From: Sphingomonas brevis
Lineage (GTDB): Bacteria; Pseudomonadota; Alphaproteobacteria; Sphingomonadales; Sphingomonadaceae
DNA: 64,000 nucleotides
Assembly: GCF_023516505.1 (NCBI RefSeq)
Contig: NZ_JAMGBB010000001.1
Span: 1 to 64,000 of the forward strand
Direction: 5' to 3'
This document shows positions 6,830 through 15,228 of the stretch, piece by piece. Within the stretch, counting starts at the first letter, position 1; each line of letters starts with the position of its first letter. Below the pieces are notes generated by a model, which worked only from the letters and a program-made list of their open reading frames with translations, ran no database searches and had not been told where the DNA came from. The position numbers and the translations under genes are program-made.

Positions 6830-9242
6830 ATACCGAACGAAGCCTTGGCTTGCCCCGCGGTCTCGAACTTTCGATAAGCAATTCGGCGACTGCCCTGGCC
6901 AGGTCGGCTTCGCGGAATGGCTTGGACAAGCGCGGCAATCCGGAGCCTTCGCCCTTGGCCAGATTGGCGTAGCCCGTCAGCAGCAGCGCAGGTAGGCCAG
7001 GCCGAATGGTCCGGGCATCCTCGACCAATTGGCTGCCGCGCATGCCCGGCATCAGATAGTCGGAGATCAGCAGGTCGAATTCCTCGCCCGATGACAGCAT
7101 CTCGAGCGCCGCTGATCCCGTCGCCGCCTCTTTCACCGAGTGGCCCATTTCGCGCAGCATCTCCGCGGTTGCGGCACGCACCAGCCCTTCGTCGTCGACG
7201 ATCAGGATCGAGGCGCGGCGGGGCTGATCCGGCAAGCGCTCGTCGGTGCCTTCAGTAGCATCGACCTCGCCGGTTGCCGCCGGCAGCCAGAGCTCGGCAA
7301 TAGTTCCCTTACCGACTTTGCTGCTGATCCTCAGCGCCCCTCCGGACTGGGCGGCCAGGCCATGGACCATCGACAGGCCAAGGCCCGTCCCTTCGCCCTG
7401 TCCCTTGGTCGTGAAGAACGGCTCGATCGCGCGATGGAGTGTCGCTTCATCCATGCCCACGCCGGTGTCGCTGACCGAAAGCCGGATGTAGATGCCGGGA
7501 TCCAGGGAATCATTGTCCAATGGCCGCACCTCGGCCTGATCGAGCGTCAGCCGCAGCTGGCCGCCGCCGGGCATCGCATCGCGGGCATTGACCGCTAGGT
7601 TGAGCAGGGCGAGTTCGAGCTGGCCCGGATCGACCCGGGCCGCAGGAAGGTTGGCCGCCGTTTCGACACGCACCGCGATATGCGGGCCGATCGTTCGCTG
7701 CATTAGATCGTGCATGCCCTCGACCAGCAACTTTACATCGACCGTTCGGGCCTCCAGATGCTGCCGGCGGGCAAATGAGAGCAGGCGCTGGACCAGGGTA
7801 GCGGCGCGTTCCGCAGCCTGCATTGCTCCTGAAATCAGCCGGCTCGAGCGCTCGTCCGATTCATGCTGGCGGCGAAGCATGTCGAGAGCGCCGACGATCG
7901 GGGTCAGCAGATTATTGAAGTCGTGGGCGACGCCGCCAGTCAGCTGCCCTAGTGTTTCGAGCTTGGCCATTTCATGCATTCGCGCGGTTGCTTCGGCCAA
8001 CTGCTGCTGGCCGCGCAGCCGGTCGGTCACGTCGTTGGCAAATTGGTACGCGCCAATCAGTTCGCCGCCTGGCCCGTAAAGCGGACTGAACTTCATCTCG
8101 AAGAAGCGTGAACTGCGCTGCCCGTCGACTTCGGCGACTTCGGTGAATGCTTCGCCATTCAGCGCTCGCTGCCAAATTCGGCGCATCTGTTCATATGCCT
8201 CCGGCTTGTCCTTGATGAGGTCCAGCTTACTGTCACCGACCTTTGGCCGGATCCCGTGGATGCGCTCATATTCGTCCAGCGCGGCGCGGTTGATTGCGAG
8301 GATTCGGAAACTGGGATCGACCACCTGAACGACGGCGTCGGTGCCCTCGACCAGCTCGGCGAGCAGCTTGCGCTCCGCCAGCGCGTCGGAAATGCGCTGC
8401 TCGAGCGTCACGTTGAGCTGCTGAAGCGCGATCTCCGCCTGCCGGCGGGCAGTGATGTCCTGGAACAATACTGCGACCTGCCGCCGTTCAGGGGGCTCCA
8501 GCCGGAACGCAGCAAGTTCGAGATGGCGGCCAGTCGCAACCAGTTCCTGCTCGAAGCGGATTGGCTCGCCAGTCTCCAATACTGCGCGGTAGCGCTCGGC
8601 CCAGGAGTCGGCTTCGTCGGGCACCATCTCGCGCAGACGTTGGCCGACGACATCGGTGATGCCGGAGTGACGAGCGTAGGCGTCATTGGCCTCGATATGG
8701 ACATAGTCACTCAACGGGCCGGCCGGGCCATCGAGGAACTCGATGATGCAGAACCCTTCGTCCATTGTATTGAACAGGTCGCGGTATTTCGCCTCACTCT
8801 CGCGGACCCGCTGCTCGCTCAGTTCCAGTTCGGCGACATATTGTTCGGCCTCATGCTGACGCGCCCTGGCGCGAAGGGCGGCGCGCGCTGCCGAAACCAG
8901 CGTAACTGGATGGAGCGGGCGTTCGAGTATCGTGACATTGCCGAGGCGGCCGGCAATGGCGATGTTGGCGTCCGGGCCAGCACGTCCGCGAGTCAGCAGG
9001 ACGATCGGCAAGTCGGACCAGGGAGGCTGGCCGTCGAGCCATCGCTGCAGGATGATCAGGCCATCCTCGCCGAGCGCTTCCTCAGCCAGAATCAGTCCGC
9101 CGGCACGCGGCTCGTCCAACGCTTCAATTAGCGATCCGATGTCGGGCTCGACACACGTAGCAACGGTGGCGCCCTTGAGGATGCTGCGAATGACGGTCGC
9201 GTCGCGCCCGGATGGCGCCAAAATGGCGAGTTGTTGCGGCAC
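6828..9242 (-). CDS. Hybrid histidine kinase with two PAS domains and C-terminal receiver
   Basis: The 804-residue protein appears soluble. Its order is a receiver-like domain (about 1-125), a short coiled coil, PAS (150-270), PAS (295-410), HisKA with H440 in GGVAHDFNN, HATPase_c (NLAVNARDAMP, DTGVGMDE, GTGLGLSMV), and a receiver with phospho-acceptor D728. The N-terminal receiver lacks the Asp (LILAEEAL), so it is probably a pseudo-receiver used for protein contact. The GTG start lies 4 bases after the stop of the KaiC-like gene, with GAGGA upstream, which implies translational coupling. The pair likely forms one signalling unit. The signal sensed by the PAS domains is unknown. Confidence 0.9.
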   Translation of the reverse strand: MPQQLAILAPSGRDATVIRSILKGATVATCVEPDIGSLIEALDEPRAGGLILAEEALGEDGLIILQRWLDGQPPWSDLPIVLLTRGRAGPDANIAIAGRLGNVTILERPLHPVTLVSAARAALRARARQHEAEQYVAELELSEQRVRESEAKYRDLFNTMDEGFCIIEFLDGPAGPLSDYVHIEANDAYARHSGITDVVGQRLREMVPDEADSWAERYRAVLETGEPIRFEQELVATGRHLELAAFRLEPPERRQVAVLFQDITARRQAEIALQQLNVTLEQRISDALAERKLLAELVEGTDAVVQVVDPSFRILAINRAALDEYERIHGIRPKVGDSKLDLIKDKPEAYEQMRRIWQRALNGEAFTEVAEVDGQRSSRFFEMKFSPLYGPGGELIGAYQFANDVTDRLRGQQQLAEATARMHEMAKLETLGQLTGGVAHDFNNLLTPIVGALDMLRRQHESDERSSRLISGAMQAAERAATLVQRLLSFARRQHLEARTVDVKLLVEGMHDLMQRTIGPHIAVRVETAANLPAARVDPGQLELALLNLAVNARDAMPGGGQLRLTLDQAEVRPLDNDSLDPGIYIRLSVSDTGVGMDEATLHRAIEPFFTTKGQGEGTGLGLSMVHGLAAQSGGALRISSKVGKGTIAELWLPAATGEVDATEGTDERLPDQPRRASILIVDDEGLVRAATAEMLREMGHSVKEAATGSAALEMLSSGEEFDLLISDYLMPGMRGSQLVEDARTIRPGLPALLLTGYANLAKGEGSGLPRLSKPFREADLARAVAELLIESSRPRGKPRLRSV

Positions 9243-9246
9243 TCTG

Positions 9247-10746
9247 CTAGGCGTCCTCGCGCTGGCGCAAAAGCGTATCGCTCTTCCCAGAAAATCTCGG
9301 AACGCCGGTCAGAATGCCGCTGAACTGGGTAAGTGGCTCGCCCACCCGAACGCCGAGCTTGTCGATCCGATATTCGCGGATCGACGGCTCGTGGCCGCCG
9401 GTGCGCTTCTTCAACACGGATATGGCACGGCGCAGTTGGCCGGCCGCCTCGAAATAGCGCAGCAGAAGGACGTTGTCCGAAAGATAGGTGAGGTCGATCG
9501 GGGACTGCATCTGGCCGACCAGCCCATGCTGGGCGAGGACCAGGATCGTCAGCACGCCCTGTTGGTTGAGGTAGGTCAGCATCTCATGCATCTGGAGCAG
9601 CAGGAACTGCTCCTCGGGCATGGCATTTTGGTAGCCTGACAGGCTGTCGAGCACGACGATGCTGGTCCCCCGGGAGACGTGATCGCGGACCATCCCGGAC
9701 AATTCGCCTGGGCTCAGCTCTGCCGGATCGACCTGCTGGAATGTGAACTGATCTTGCCACTTGGCGAGCTCGATATGGAGCCCGCCCGCACGCTTGTAGA
9801 AGTTGCGCCGGGTTTCATCGAAGCTGATGAACAGCGCCGTCTCGCCCCGGGCCAGTCCGGCGCAGACATATTGCAGCGCCAGCGTCGACTTGCCGCAGCC
9901 TGCGGGACCCATGATTAGGGTAGCCGTGCCGCGATCGAGGCCGCCCTTCAGCAGGCTGTCGAGGTCGGGGAGGCCGCTGCTTACCGGCTTGTCATCGAGA
10001 TTAGCGACAACATGCTCGGAGGCGATTAGGCGGGGGAAAATGACCAGGCCTCCGGTGCGAATGATATAGTCGTGGAAGCCGCCGCGGAAGGCCCGCCCGC
10101 GCATCTTGTAGACGCGCAAGCGGCGGCGTTCGGCTCCATAGGCAATGGTCAGTTGCTCCAGGCGGGTGACGCCATGAACCAGGCTGTGCAAATTTGCGTC
10201 GTCCATTTCCTCGGTGAGGTCGTCGACGAAGATCGTCGTGATGCCCTTGCCGGTGAAATAATGCTTCAGCGCCAGCACTTGCCGGCGATAGCGCAGCGGG
10301 GAGCCGGCCAGCAGGCGGATATCGGACAGGCTGTCAAACACAACGCAGTCGGGCTTCAGCCGTTCGACGCAATCCATCACGAGCTTGACCGTCTCGCCCA
10401 GTTCAAGATCGGACGAATAGACAACCGACTGCTCGCGCGTGGGATCCAGGCTGAGCTCGGCCGGGACCAGTTCGTAGATCTCGATCCCATCGAGCGACCA
10501 CCCGTGGGTCGCGGCCGAAGCCAATAGCTCCTCCCGGCCCTCGGACAGGGTGACGTAGAGCGTGCTTTCGCCACGCTCTCGCGCGGCCATCAGAAACTGC
10601 AGGGCTAGCGTCGTCTTGCCCGACCCGGGCCGGCCCTCGACCAGGTGAACGCGGGCCCGGCCGTAGCCGCCGGCCAGAATGTCATCAAATGCTTCGATGC
10701 CGGTCGAAATGCCGGTCTCCGGCTTGATTGCTTTCTTCGCTGTCAT
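9247..10746 (-). CDS. KaiC-like double-domain RecA-fold ATPase
   Basis: This 499-residue protein has two KaiC/RadA-type domains in tandem. Walker A is GRPGSGKTT at 38-46 and GPAGCGKST at about 280-288. Walker B strands end in VVFDSL and VVLDSL, and an acidic pair DE follows the second P-loop domain at 310-311. Length and layout match KaiC (about 500-520 residues), but no kaiA or kaiB lies nearby. Non-cyanobacterial KaiC homologues commonly sit beside histidine kinases and are linked to stress or light signalling. Here the gene is the first of an operon with the hybrid kinase. Proposing that it modulates the kinase is inference. Confidence 0.9.
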   Translation of the reverse strand: MTAKKAIKPETGISTGIEAFDDILAGGYGRARVHLVEGRPGSGKTTLALQFLMAARERGESTLYVTLSEGREELLASAATHGWSLDGIEIYELVPAELSLDPTREQSVVYSSDLELGETVKLVMDCVERLKPDCVVFDSLSDIRLLAGSPLRYRRQVLALKHYFTGKGITTIFVDDLTEEMDDANLHSLVHGVTRLEQLTIAYGAERRRLRVYKMRGRAFRGGFHDYIIRTGGLVIFPRLIASEHVVANLDDKPVSSGLPDLDSLLKGGLDRGTATLIMGPAGCGKSTLALQYVCAGLARGETALFISFDETRRNFYKRAGGLHIELAKWQDQFTFQQVDPAELSPGELSGMVRDHVSRGTSIVVLDSLSGYQNAMPEEQFLLLQMHEMLTYLNQQGVLTILVLAQHGLVGQMQSPIDLTYLSDNVLLLRYFEAAGQLRRAISVLKKRTGGHEPSIREYRIDKLGVRVGEPLTQFSGILTGVPRFSGKSDTLLRQREDA

Positions 10747-10767
10747 AGAGATCCTGTATCACCCCGC

Positions 10768-10784
10768 TTCCCCTGTTTGGGGAA
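10768..10784. promoter_or_regulatory. Inverted repeat before the KaiC-like gene
   Basis: TTCCCC and GGGGAA form perfect 6-base arms around a 5-base spacer, ending 21 bases before the start codon of the leftward KaiC-like gene. No T-run follows, so an operator is more likely than a terminator. The binding factor is unknown. Confidence 0.4.
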
Positions 10785-10894
10785 ACGCAACGCGGCAATG
10801 CAGGAAGAGTTGCCGTTAATTTTCCGCGCGGCAACGAAATGTGAGCCGGCCACGCCTCTGGGCGCGACCGACTCCAACTTCACCGGGCCAATGT

Positions 10895-11395
10895 TCAGGC
10901 GTTGGCGCGAAGCGTCGCGGCATATTCCTCGAGCTGGCCGGCAACCGTACCCCAGCCATCGTGGAAGCCCATCTGCTCATGGGTTAGGCGGTCGGCTTCG
11001 CTCTTGTGGAGCGCGACGGCCTTGTAGGCGGTTTTGCCGTTGCCATCGTCCTCGAAGGTGACGATCGCGGTCATCGGGAAGCTTTCGCAACCTTCACCTG
11101 CTTCGTTGGGGCGATAGCCCGGCCCGAGCGCGCTGGTCCATGACAGCTTCCGGTTCTCGACCACTTCGAGCACGCAGCCCGGCACGCCGTGGCCGGTGTC
11201 GAAATTGTCGGGACCGACCATGCGAATACGGAAGATGCCGCCGGGTTGAAGGTCGAGTTCGCATTCGGTGATCTGGTAGGGCCGAGGCGCGAACCATTGC
11301 TTCAGATGTTCCGGATCGGTGTAAGCCTTCCACACCAGTTCCACGGGCGCGTCGATGGTGCGCTCAAGCACCAGGTCCAGCTTGTCAGTCATCAT
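10895..11395 (-). CDS. AHSA1/SRPBCC-domain protein (module 1)
   Basis: This 166-residue START-like fold protein of the AHSA1/polyketide-cyclase group shows the family pattern: IDAPVELVWKAYTDPEHLKQWF near the N-terminus, GGIFRIRM in the middle, and a C-terminal GWGTVAGQLEEYA helix. The start overlaps the ArsR stop as TGATG. Two ATGs are adjacent (11395 and 11392), and AAGGGAGA spacing slightly favours the second. ArsR-AHSA1 pairs are common in proteobacteria; the SRPBCC pocket binds a hydrophobic ligand or carries out an unknown detoxification. The ligand is not predictable here. Confidence 0.88.
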   Translation of the reverse strand: MMTDKLDLVLERTIDAPVELVWKAYTDPEHLKQWFAPRPYQITECELDLQPGGIFRIRMVGPDNFDTGHGVPGCVLEVVENRKLSWTSALGPGYRPNEAGEGCESFPMTAIVTFEDDGNGKTAYKAVALHKSEADRLTHEQMGFHDGWGTVAGQLEEYAATLRANA

Positions 11396-11733
11396 CAATC
11401 TCCCTTGTCCTTCAATTCCATCACATATTCTTCGAAGCGGTCGTGGCGCTTTTCCCATTCGGAGCGGCGGTCGACCAACCATTGCTCGGCCGCGGCCAGC
11501 ACTCCGGGCTGAAGCCGGCAGGTGCGAACCCGGCCCTTCTTCTCGCTGCGGATCAGCCCGCTGTCCTCGAGCGCCTTCAGGTGCTGCATCACCGCCGGCA
11601 GGCTCATCTCGAACGGCTGGGCCAATTCGCTGACCGACGCCGGGCCCCGGGCCAGCCGCGACAGCATGCCGCGGCGGGCGGGATCGGCGAGCGCCTGAAA
11701 AGCACGGTCGAGGCGAGTCAAATCCTTAAGCAT
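11395..11733 (-). CDS. ArsR-family winged-helix repressor (module 1)
   Basis: The 112-residue regulator has the ArsR fold: DPARRGMLSRLARGPASVSELA, the recognition helix MSLPAVMQHLKALEDSGLI, and a beta-wing RSEKKGRVRTCRL. No metal-binding CxC motif is seen, so it likely responds to something other than a thiophilic metal. It is the first gene of the pair with the AHSA1 gene. A palindrome spans its own start codon and a second similar one lies 47 bases upstream, which points to autorepression (inference). Confidence 0.92.
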   Translation of the reverse strand: MLKDLTRLDRAFQALADPARRGMLSRLARGPASVSELAQPFEMSLPAVMQHLKALEDSGLIRSEKKGRVRTCRLQPGVLAAAEQWLVDRRSEWEKRHDRFEEYVMELKDKGD

Positions 11734-11741
11734 GTGCTTAA
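11726..11741. promoter_or_regulatory. Putative ArsR-1 operator O1 on the start codon
   Basis: TTAAGC-ATGT-GCTTAA: perfect 6-base arms. The regulator's start codon (complement of 11731-11733) lies inside the site. Binding here would block translation initiation or early elongation of the autoregulated transcript. Confidence 0.6.
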
Positions 11742-11772
11742 CTATCGAGTCGCGATGCAGGTGTCAAGACAG

Positions 11773-11788
11773 TTAAGCCATTGCCTAA
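11773..11788. promoter_or_regulatory. Putative ArsR-1 operator O2
   Basis: TTAAGC-CATT-GCCTAA repeats the O1 pattern with one arm mismatch. It lies 47 bases (centre to centre) upstream of O1, between the ArsR start and the TIR gene stop, so the pair would bracket the promoter. Confidence 0.55.
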
Positions 11789-12502
11789 CTATTGTTCGGG
11801 ATGGGGGATTGCCGGCGGATCGGGTGGAGTGACGTCGATCTTCACATCCGCCTTCTCGCGCACTCGGTCGGAATCCGCTCCACTTATTGCGATCGCGCCG
11901 AGGGTGATGATCAGCGCAAGCAGCAGGATCCAGCGGCCGAGCGACTTCCAGTTGATCGCCTCGATTGCAGCGACCGTGGCCGGTTGGGGAGCCGGGGACG
12001 GCGCGACCGTGGCCGGCGGAGCGCCGGCCGGATCGATCTGCAACCTGAGGTCACGAACGAGGCGGGACAGCTGGGAATGGAAGTCGCGGCCGCTGTCGAC
12101 CGGCAAGGCGTTGCGGCGGAGCAGCGGCCACAGGCTCTCGGGAAGCTGGTCGCGACCCGGCAGGGCTGCGCCATCGATCAGCAAGGGGACGACCGGGATG
12201 CCACGTTCCAGCGCGGTCTCGACCTCGATCCTGACCCAGTCGTCGGGGTCCATGATCCGGGGCAGCTGGCCCTTTCGCTGCGAGCGCCAGCCCTTGCCGA
12301 TCACCACCAGCAACGCGCCGCAATCGGCCAGAATCTCCTGAAGATGGTCGTGAAAATCGACTCCGGCAGGCATGGAATCAATGTCCATGAAAACGCGGCC
12401 GGAGCCGAATTCCTGGATTAGCCGGTCGAAGATGCGGCCGGTCACCCCGGCGCTGTCCTCGCGGCGGTATGAGAGGATGATGGTCGACTGCGCCCCTGCC
12501 AT
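11789..12502 (-). CDS. TIR-domain protein with C-terminal membrane anchor
   Basis: The 237-residue protein begins with a TIR_2-type domain (about 6-150): [10 protein letters not shown], a [14 protein letters not shown] box, LLVVIGKGW, and [10 protein letters not shown], where E93 sits at the position of the catalytic Glu of TIR NADases. A Pro/Ala-rich linker follows. One hydrophobic helix (about 187-206) comes next, with a short charged, Pro-rich tail. The start is the ATG at 12502; a GTG two codons earlier is also possible. TIR proteins act in NAD+ cleavage or as scaffolds, often in phage defence, but no defence partner gene is nearby. NADase activity is inferred, not shown. Confidence 0.85.
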   Translation of the reverse strand: MAGAQSTIILSYRREDSAGVTGRIFDRLIQEFGSGRVFMDIDSMPAGVDFHDHLQEILADCGALLVVIGKGWRSQRKGQLPRIMDPDDWVRIEVETALERGIPVVPLLIDGAALPGRDQLPESLWPLLRRNALPVDSGRDFHSQLSRLVRDLRLQIDPAGAPPATVAPSPAPQPATVAAIEAINWKSLGRWILLLALIITLGAIAISGADSDRVREKADVKIDVTPPDPPAIPHPEQ

Positions 12503-12583
12503 CGGCACCGACTAGCAAGCTTTCGGATGACCGAGAAGCGTGCCGAGGTTTACAGTTCGGGCGAGCCTCACTATCGGCCCGAC

Positions 12584-14149
12584 ATGGAGCCCCAAGAAAC
12601 CATCCTCATCGTCGACTTTGGCAGCCAGGTGACGCAGTTGATCGCGCGCCGGGTGCGCGAAGCCGGCGTCTACTGCGAGATTGCGCCGTTCAGCCTGGCA
12701 TCGGCCGCCTGCGACCGGTTAAAGCCCAAGGGCATCATCCTGTCGGGCTCGCCCGCCGGTGTCCCCGAAGAGGGTAGCCCGCGCGCCCCGCAGGAGCTCT
12801 TCGACAAGGGCGTCCCGATCCTCGGCATCTGCTACGGCCAGCAGGTGATGAGCCACCAGCTTGGCGGGCGGGTCGAGCCCGGCAACCAGGGCGAATGGGA
12901 CGGCGAGTTCGGCCGCGCCTTCATCACCATCACCGAGGAATGTGCGCTGTTCGACGGCCTGTGGGCGGTCGGGGAGCGGCACCAGGTGTGGATGAGCCAC
13001 GGCGACAAGGTCACCGCCTTCGCGCCGGGCTTCCGGATTGTCGCGGTGAGCGACGGTGCGCCCTTCGCGGTAATCGCCGATGAGGAGCGCCAGTTCTACG
13101 GCACCCAATTCCACCCCGAGGTGGCGCACACGCCAGACGGGGCCCGGCTGATCGCCAATTTCGTCCACCGCGTGTGCGGCCTCGCCGGCGACTGGACCAT
13201 GGCCGCCTATCGCGAGACCAAGGTCGCTGAAATTCGCGATCAAGTCGGTGCTGGCAAGGTGATCTGCGGCCTTTCCGGCGGCGTCGACAGCTCGGTCGCG
13301 GCCATCCTGATCCACGAGGCGATCGGCGACCAGCTGACCTGCGTGTTCGTCGATCACGGCCTGCTACGCCTCAATGAACGCCAGCAGGTCGAGACGCTGT
13401 TCCGCGATCATTACAACATCCCCCTCGTGGTGGTGGACGCCGAGGAACGGTTCATGGCCGGCCTCGCCGGGGTCACTGACCCCGAAGCCAAGCGCAAGTT
13501 CATCGGCGCCGAGTTCATTGCCGTGTTCGAGGAAGAAGCGAATAAGCTGGGAGGGGCCGACTTCCTGGCCCAGGGCACGCTTTACCCCGACGTGATTGAG
13601 AGCGTCAGTTTCACCGGCGGGCCGTCGGTGACGATTAAGAGCCATCACAATGTCGGCGGGCTCCCCGACCGGATGAACATGAAGCTGGTCGAGCCCTTGC
13701 GCGAGCTGTTCAAGGACGAGGTCCGCGATCTCGGCCGCGAGCTGGGGCTCAACGACCAGTTCGTCGGGCGCCACCCTTTCCCGGGACCGGGCCTCGCCAT
13801 CCGTATCCCGGGCGAAGTCACCAAGGACCGTTGCGACATTCTTCGCAAGGCCGATGCGGTTTACCTCGAAGAAATCCGGAGCGCCGGTCTTTACGATACG
13901 ATTTGGCAGGCGTTCGCCGTGCTGCTTCCAGTGCGGACGGTCGGAGTAATGGGCGATTACCGCACCTATGACAGCGTCTGCGCACTGCGCGCCGTCACCA
14001 GCGTCGACGGCATGACCGCCGACATCTACCCGTTCGACGCCGCCTTCCTTTCGCGCTGCGCGACGCGGATCATCAACGAGGTCAAAGGGATCAACCGCGT
14101 GGTCTACGACTATACGTCGAAACCGCCCGGCACGATCGAGTGGGAGTGA
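12584..14149 (+). CDS. guaA: GMP synthase (glutamine-hydrolysing)
   Basis: This enzyme converts XMP to GMP using ATP and glutamine in purine synthesis. The N-terminal class I amidotransferase has the nucleophile Cys in GICYGQQ and the His-Glu pair in FHPEVAHT. The ATP-pyrophosphatase P-loop is GLSGGVDSS. The C-terminal dimerisation domain ends in KPPGTIEWE, as in other GuaA proteins. From the ATG at 12584 the length is 521 residues, the usual size. An in-frame ATG at 12527 would add 19 residues that look unrelated to the family. A large palindrome covers the stop codon. Confidence 0.97.
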   Translation: MEPQETILIVDFGSQVTQLIARRVREAGVYCEIAPFSLASAACDRLKPKGIILSGSPAGVPEEGSPRAPQELFDKGVPILGICYGQQVMSHQLGGRVEPGNQGEWDGEFGRAFITITEECALFDGLWAVGERHQVWMSHGDKVTAFAPGFRIVAVSDGAPFAVIADEERQFYGTQFHPEVAHTPDGARLIANFVHRVCGLAGDWTMAAYRETKVAEIRDQVGAGKVICGLSGGVDSSVAAILIHEAIGDQLTCVFVDHGLLRLNERQQVETLFRDHYNIPLVVVDAEERFMAGLAGVTDPEAKRKFIGAEFIAVFEEEANKLGGADFLAQGTLYPDVIESVSFTGGPSVTIKSHHNVGGLPDRMNMKLVEPLRELFKDEVRDLGRELGLNDQFVGRHPFPGPGLAIRIPGEVTKDRCDILRKADAVYLEEIRSAGLYDTIWQAFAVLLPVRTVGVMGDYRTYDSVCALRAVTSVDGMTADIYPFDAAFLSRCATRIINEVKGINRVVYDYTSKPPGTIEWE

Positions 14150-14188
14150 TGAAATCGGGCAGTGTGGGGTACTGTCCGATTTCATCAC
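14146..14188. repeat. Long palindrome covering the guaA stop codon
   Basis: GTGATGAAATCGGGCAGT (14146-14163) pairs with 14171-14188 over 18 positions, with one G-U wobble and a 7-base loop. No T-run follows on either side, so it is not a standard intrinsic terminator. It could be a REP-like extragenic palindrome or a 3'-end stabiliser. Confidence 0.7.
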
Positions 14189-14241
14189 TGGCCGGATTGA
14201 CCGTGCGGGACACGATCAACCGAGGCTCACTCAATCCTTAT

Positions 14242-14775
14242 TCAAGCCTGAAGGCGCCGCTCATATTCGGCCTTGAGCGCGACCCAATTGTCCCAGAAGG
14301 GCGGGGGCTCTTCGCCACCGAGGCGGGCGGCGAGCACATCGAAATGAGCGTGCCATCCGGCGCTTACCTTCAGTATCGTCGTACGATCGGGCAATCGGCG
14401 ATGGGTCAGGGTAAGGCGCACCATGTCGCCGACCGGTTCCAGGTCGAACGTAACCTCGCCGGCGTTCCCGAAGGTGAATCCCAGCCGGTGGGGAGGTTCG
14501 AGCTCGGTGATTTCGCTTTGCATCTCGTGCCGGCCGTCGAGGCCGTCAGGCGGCGTGCCGGGATTGTCCATTAGTTCATTGTTGCGCCAGACCAGCTCGA
14601 CCGGCGCGCCGACGCGCATTTCCATCGTACCCGCGGCCAGCCATTGGCGGCGAAGATCGCTTTCGGTGAGATAGGCCCAGACCCGGTCGATGGAGCCGGG
14701 CAGCAGCCGCTCGATAGTCAATGTGGCGGGCGCGCTCAGCACGCCATATTCCTGGGAAGTTGCCAGTTCGGTCAT
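14242..14775 (-). CDS. AHSA1/SRPBCC-domain protein (module 2)
   Basis: This 177-residue START-like protein shows LTIERLLPGSIDRVWAYLTE, LRRQWLAAG, VELVWRNNEL and a C-terminal GWHAHFDVLAARL helix, typical of AHSA1 homologues. The start was chosen by the ribosome site: AAGGAG sits one base from the ATG at 14781 but seven bases from the ATG at 14775, so the latter is preferred. It begins 2 bases after the stop of its ArsR partner. It is only distantly similar to the module 1 protein, so the two modules are old paralogs or independent acquisitions. Confidence 0.87.
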   Translation of the reverse strand: MTELATSQEYGVLSAPATLTIERLLPGSIDRVWAYLTESDLRRQWLAAGTMEMRVGAPVELVWRNNELMDNPGTPPDGLDGRHEMQSEITELEPPHRLGFTFGNAGEVTFDLEPVGDMVRLTLTHRRLPDRTTILKVSAGWHAHFDVLAARLGGEEPPPFWDNWVALKAEYERRLQA

Positions 14776-14777
14776 CG

Positions 14778-15152
14778 TCATTCTCCTTGTGGGGGTCGGT
14801 TCTTTCGGTTGGCCGTCTTTCGGGCGTCGTCCTCGCGCAACAGCTGCTCGAGGGTATCGAGGCGGCCGGTCCAGAAGCGCTCGTAATGGCTGAGCCACTG
14901 GTCCGCGCTGGCCAGCGGGGCAGCCTCGAGCCGGCAGATATGGGTGCGCCCGCGCACCTCGCGCCGAACCAGGCCCGCGTCCTCAAGCACCTTCACATGC
15001 TTGGAGGCACCGGCGAAGCTCATCGCAAACGGTTCGGCCAGCTCTCCGATCGATTTCTCGCCAAGCGCCAGCCTTGCCAGTATGCCGCGACGCGTGGCGT
15101 CGCCGAGAGCACGGAAGATTACATCCAGACGGGGCGAATCATTATCAACCAT
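14778..15152 (-). CDS. ArsR-family winged-helix repressor (module 2)
   Basis: The 124-residue regulator follows the ArsR pattern: FRALGDATRRGILARLALGEKSI, the recognition helix FAGASKHVKVLEDAGLV, and wing RREVRGRTHICRL. The start is taken as the ATG at 15152; a TTG further upstream at 15188 is open but lies within an operator-like palindrome. Like module 1 it has a palindrome exactly on the start codon and another about 40 bases upstream, but with different arms (TCAACC instead of TTAAGC), implying a distinct DNA specificity. Confidence 0.9.
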   Translation of the reverse strand: MVDNDSPRLDVIFRALGDATRRGILARLALGEKSIGELAEPFAMSFAGASKHVKVLEDAGLVRREVRGRTHICRLEAAPLASADQWLSHYERFWTGRLDTLEQLLREDDARKTANRKNRPPQGE

Positions 15153-15160
15153 GTGGTTGA
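15145..15160. promoter_or_regulatory. Putative ArsR-2 operator O1 on the start codon
   Basis: TCAACC-ATGT-GGTTGA: perfect 6-base arms with the same 4-base centre as in module 1, placed at the same offset to the start codon (complement of 15150-15152). Confidence 0.6.
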
Positions 15161-15184
15161 ATATGGATATGTCAGATTTGATTG

Positions 15185-15200
15185 TCAACTATTTGGTTTA
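15185..15200. promoter_or_regulatory. Putative ArsR-2 operator O2
   Basis: TCAACT-ATTT-GGTTTA keeps the arm pattern of O1 with a mismatch, 40 bases upstream centre to centre. Confidence 0.5.
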
Positions 15201-15228
15201 ATAAAGCCGCTGGGCGGACGCAGCTTTG

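Noticed and set aside
9247-10746. Circadian clock operon
   Set aside because: KaiA and KaiB genes are absent; only the KaiC-like ATPase is present.
11789-12502. TIR gene as part of a phage-defence island
   Set aside because: No SIR2, CBASS, Thoeris, restriction or other defence gene is adjacent.
13364-14188. Leftward open frame opposite guaA
   Set aside because: It is a shadow of a conserved gene, with no family signal or ribosome site.
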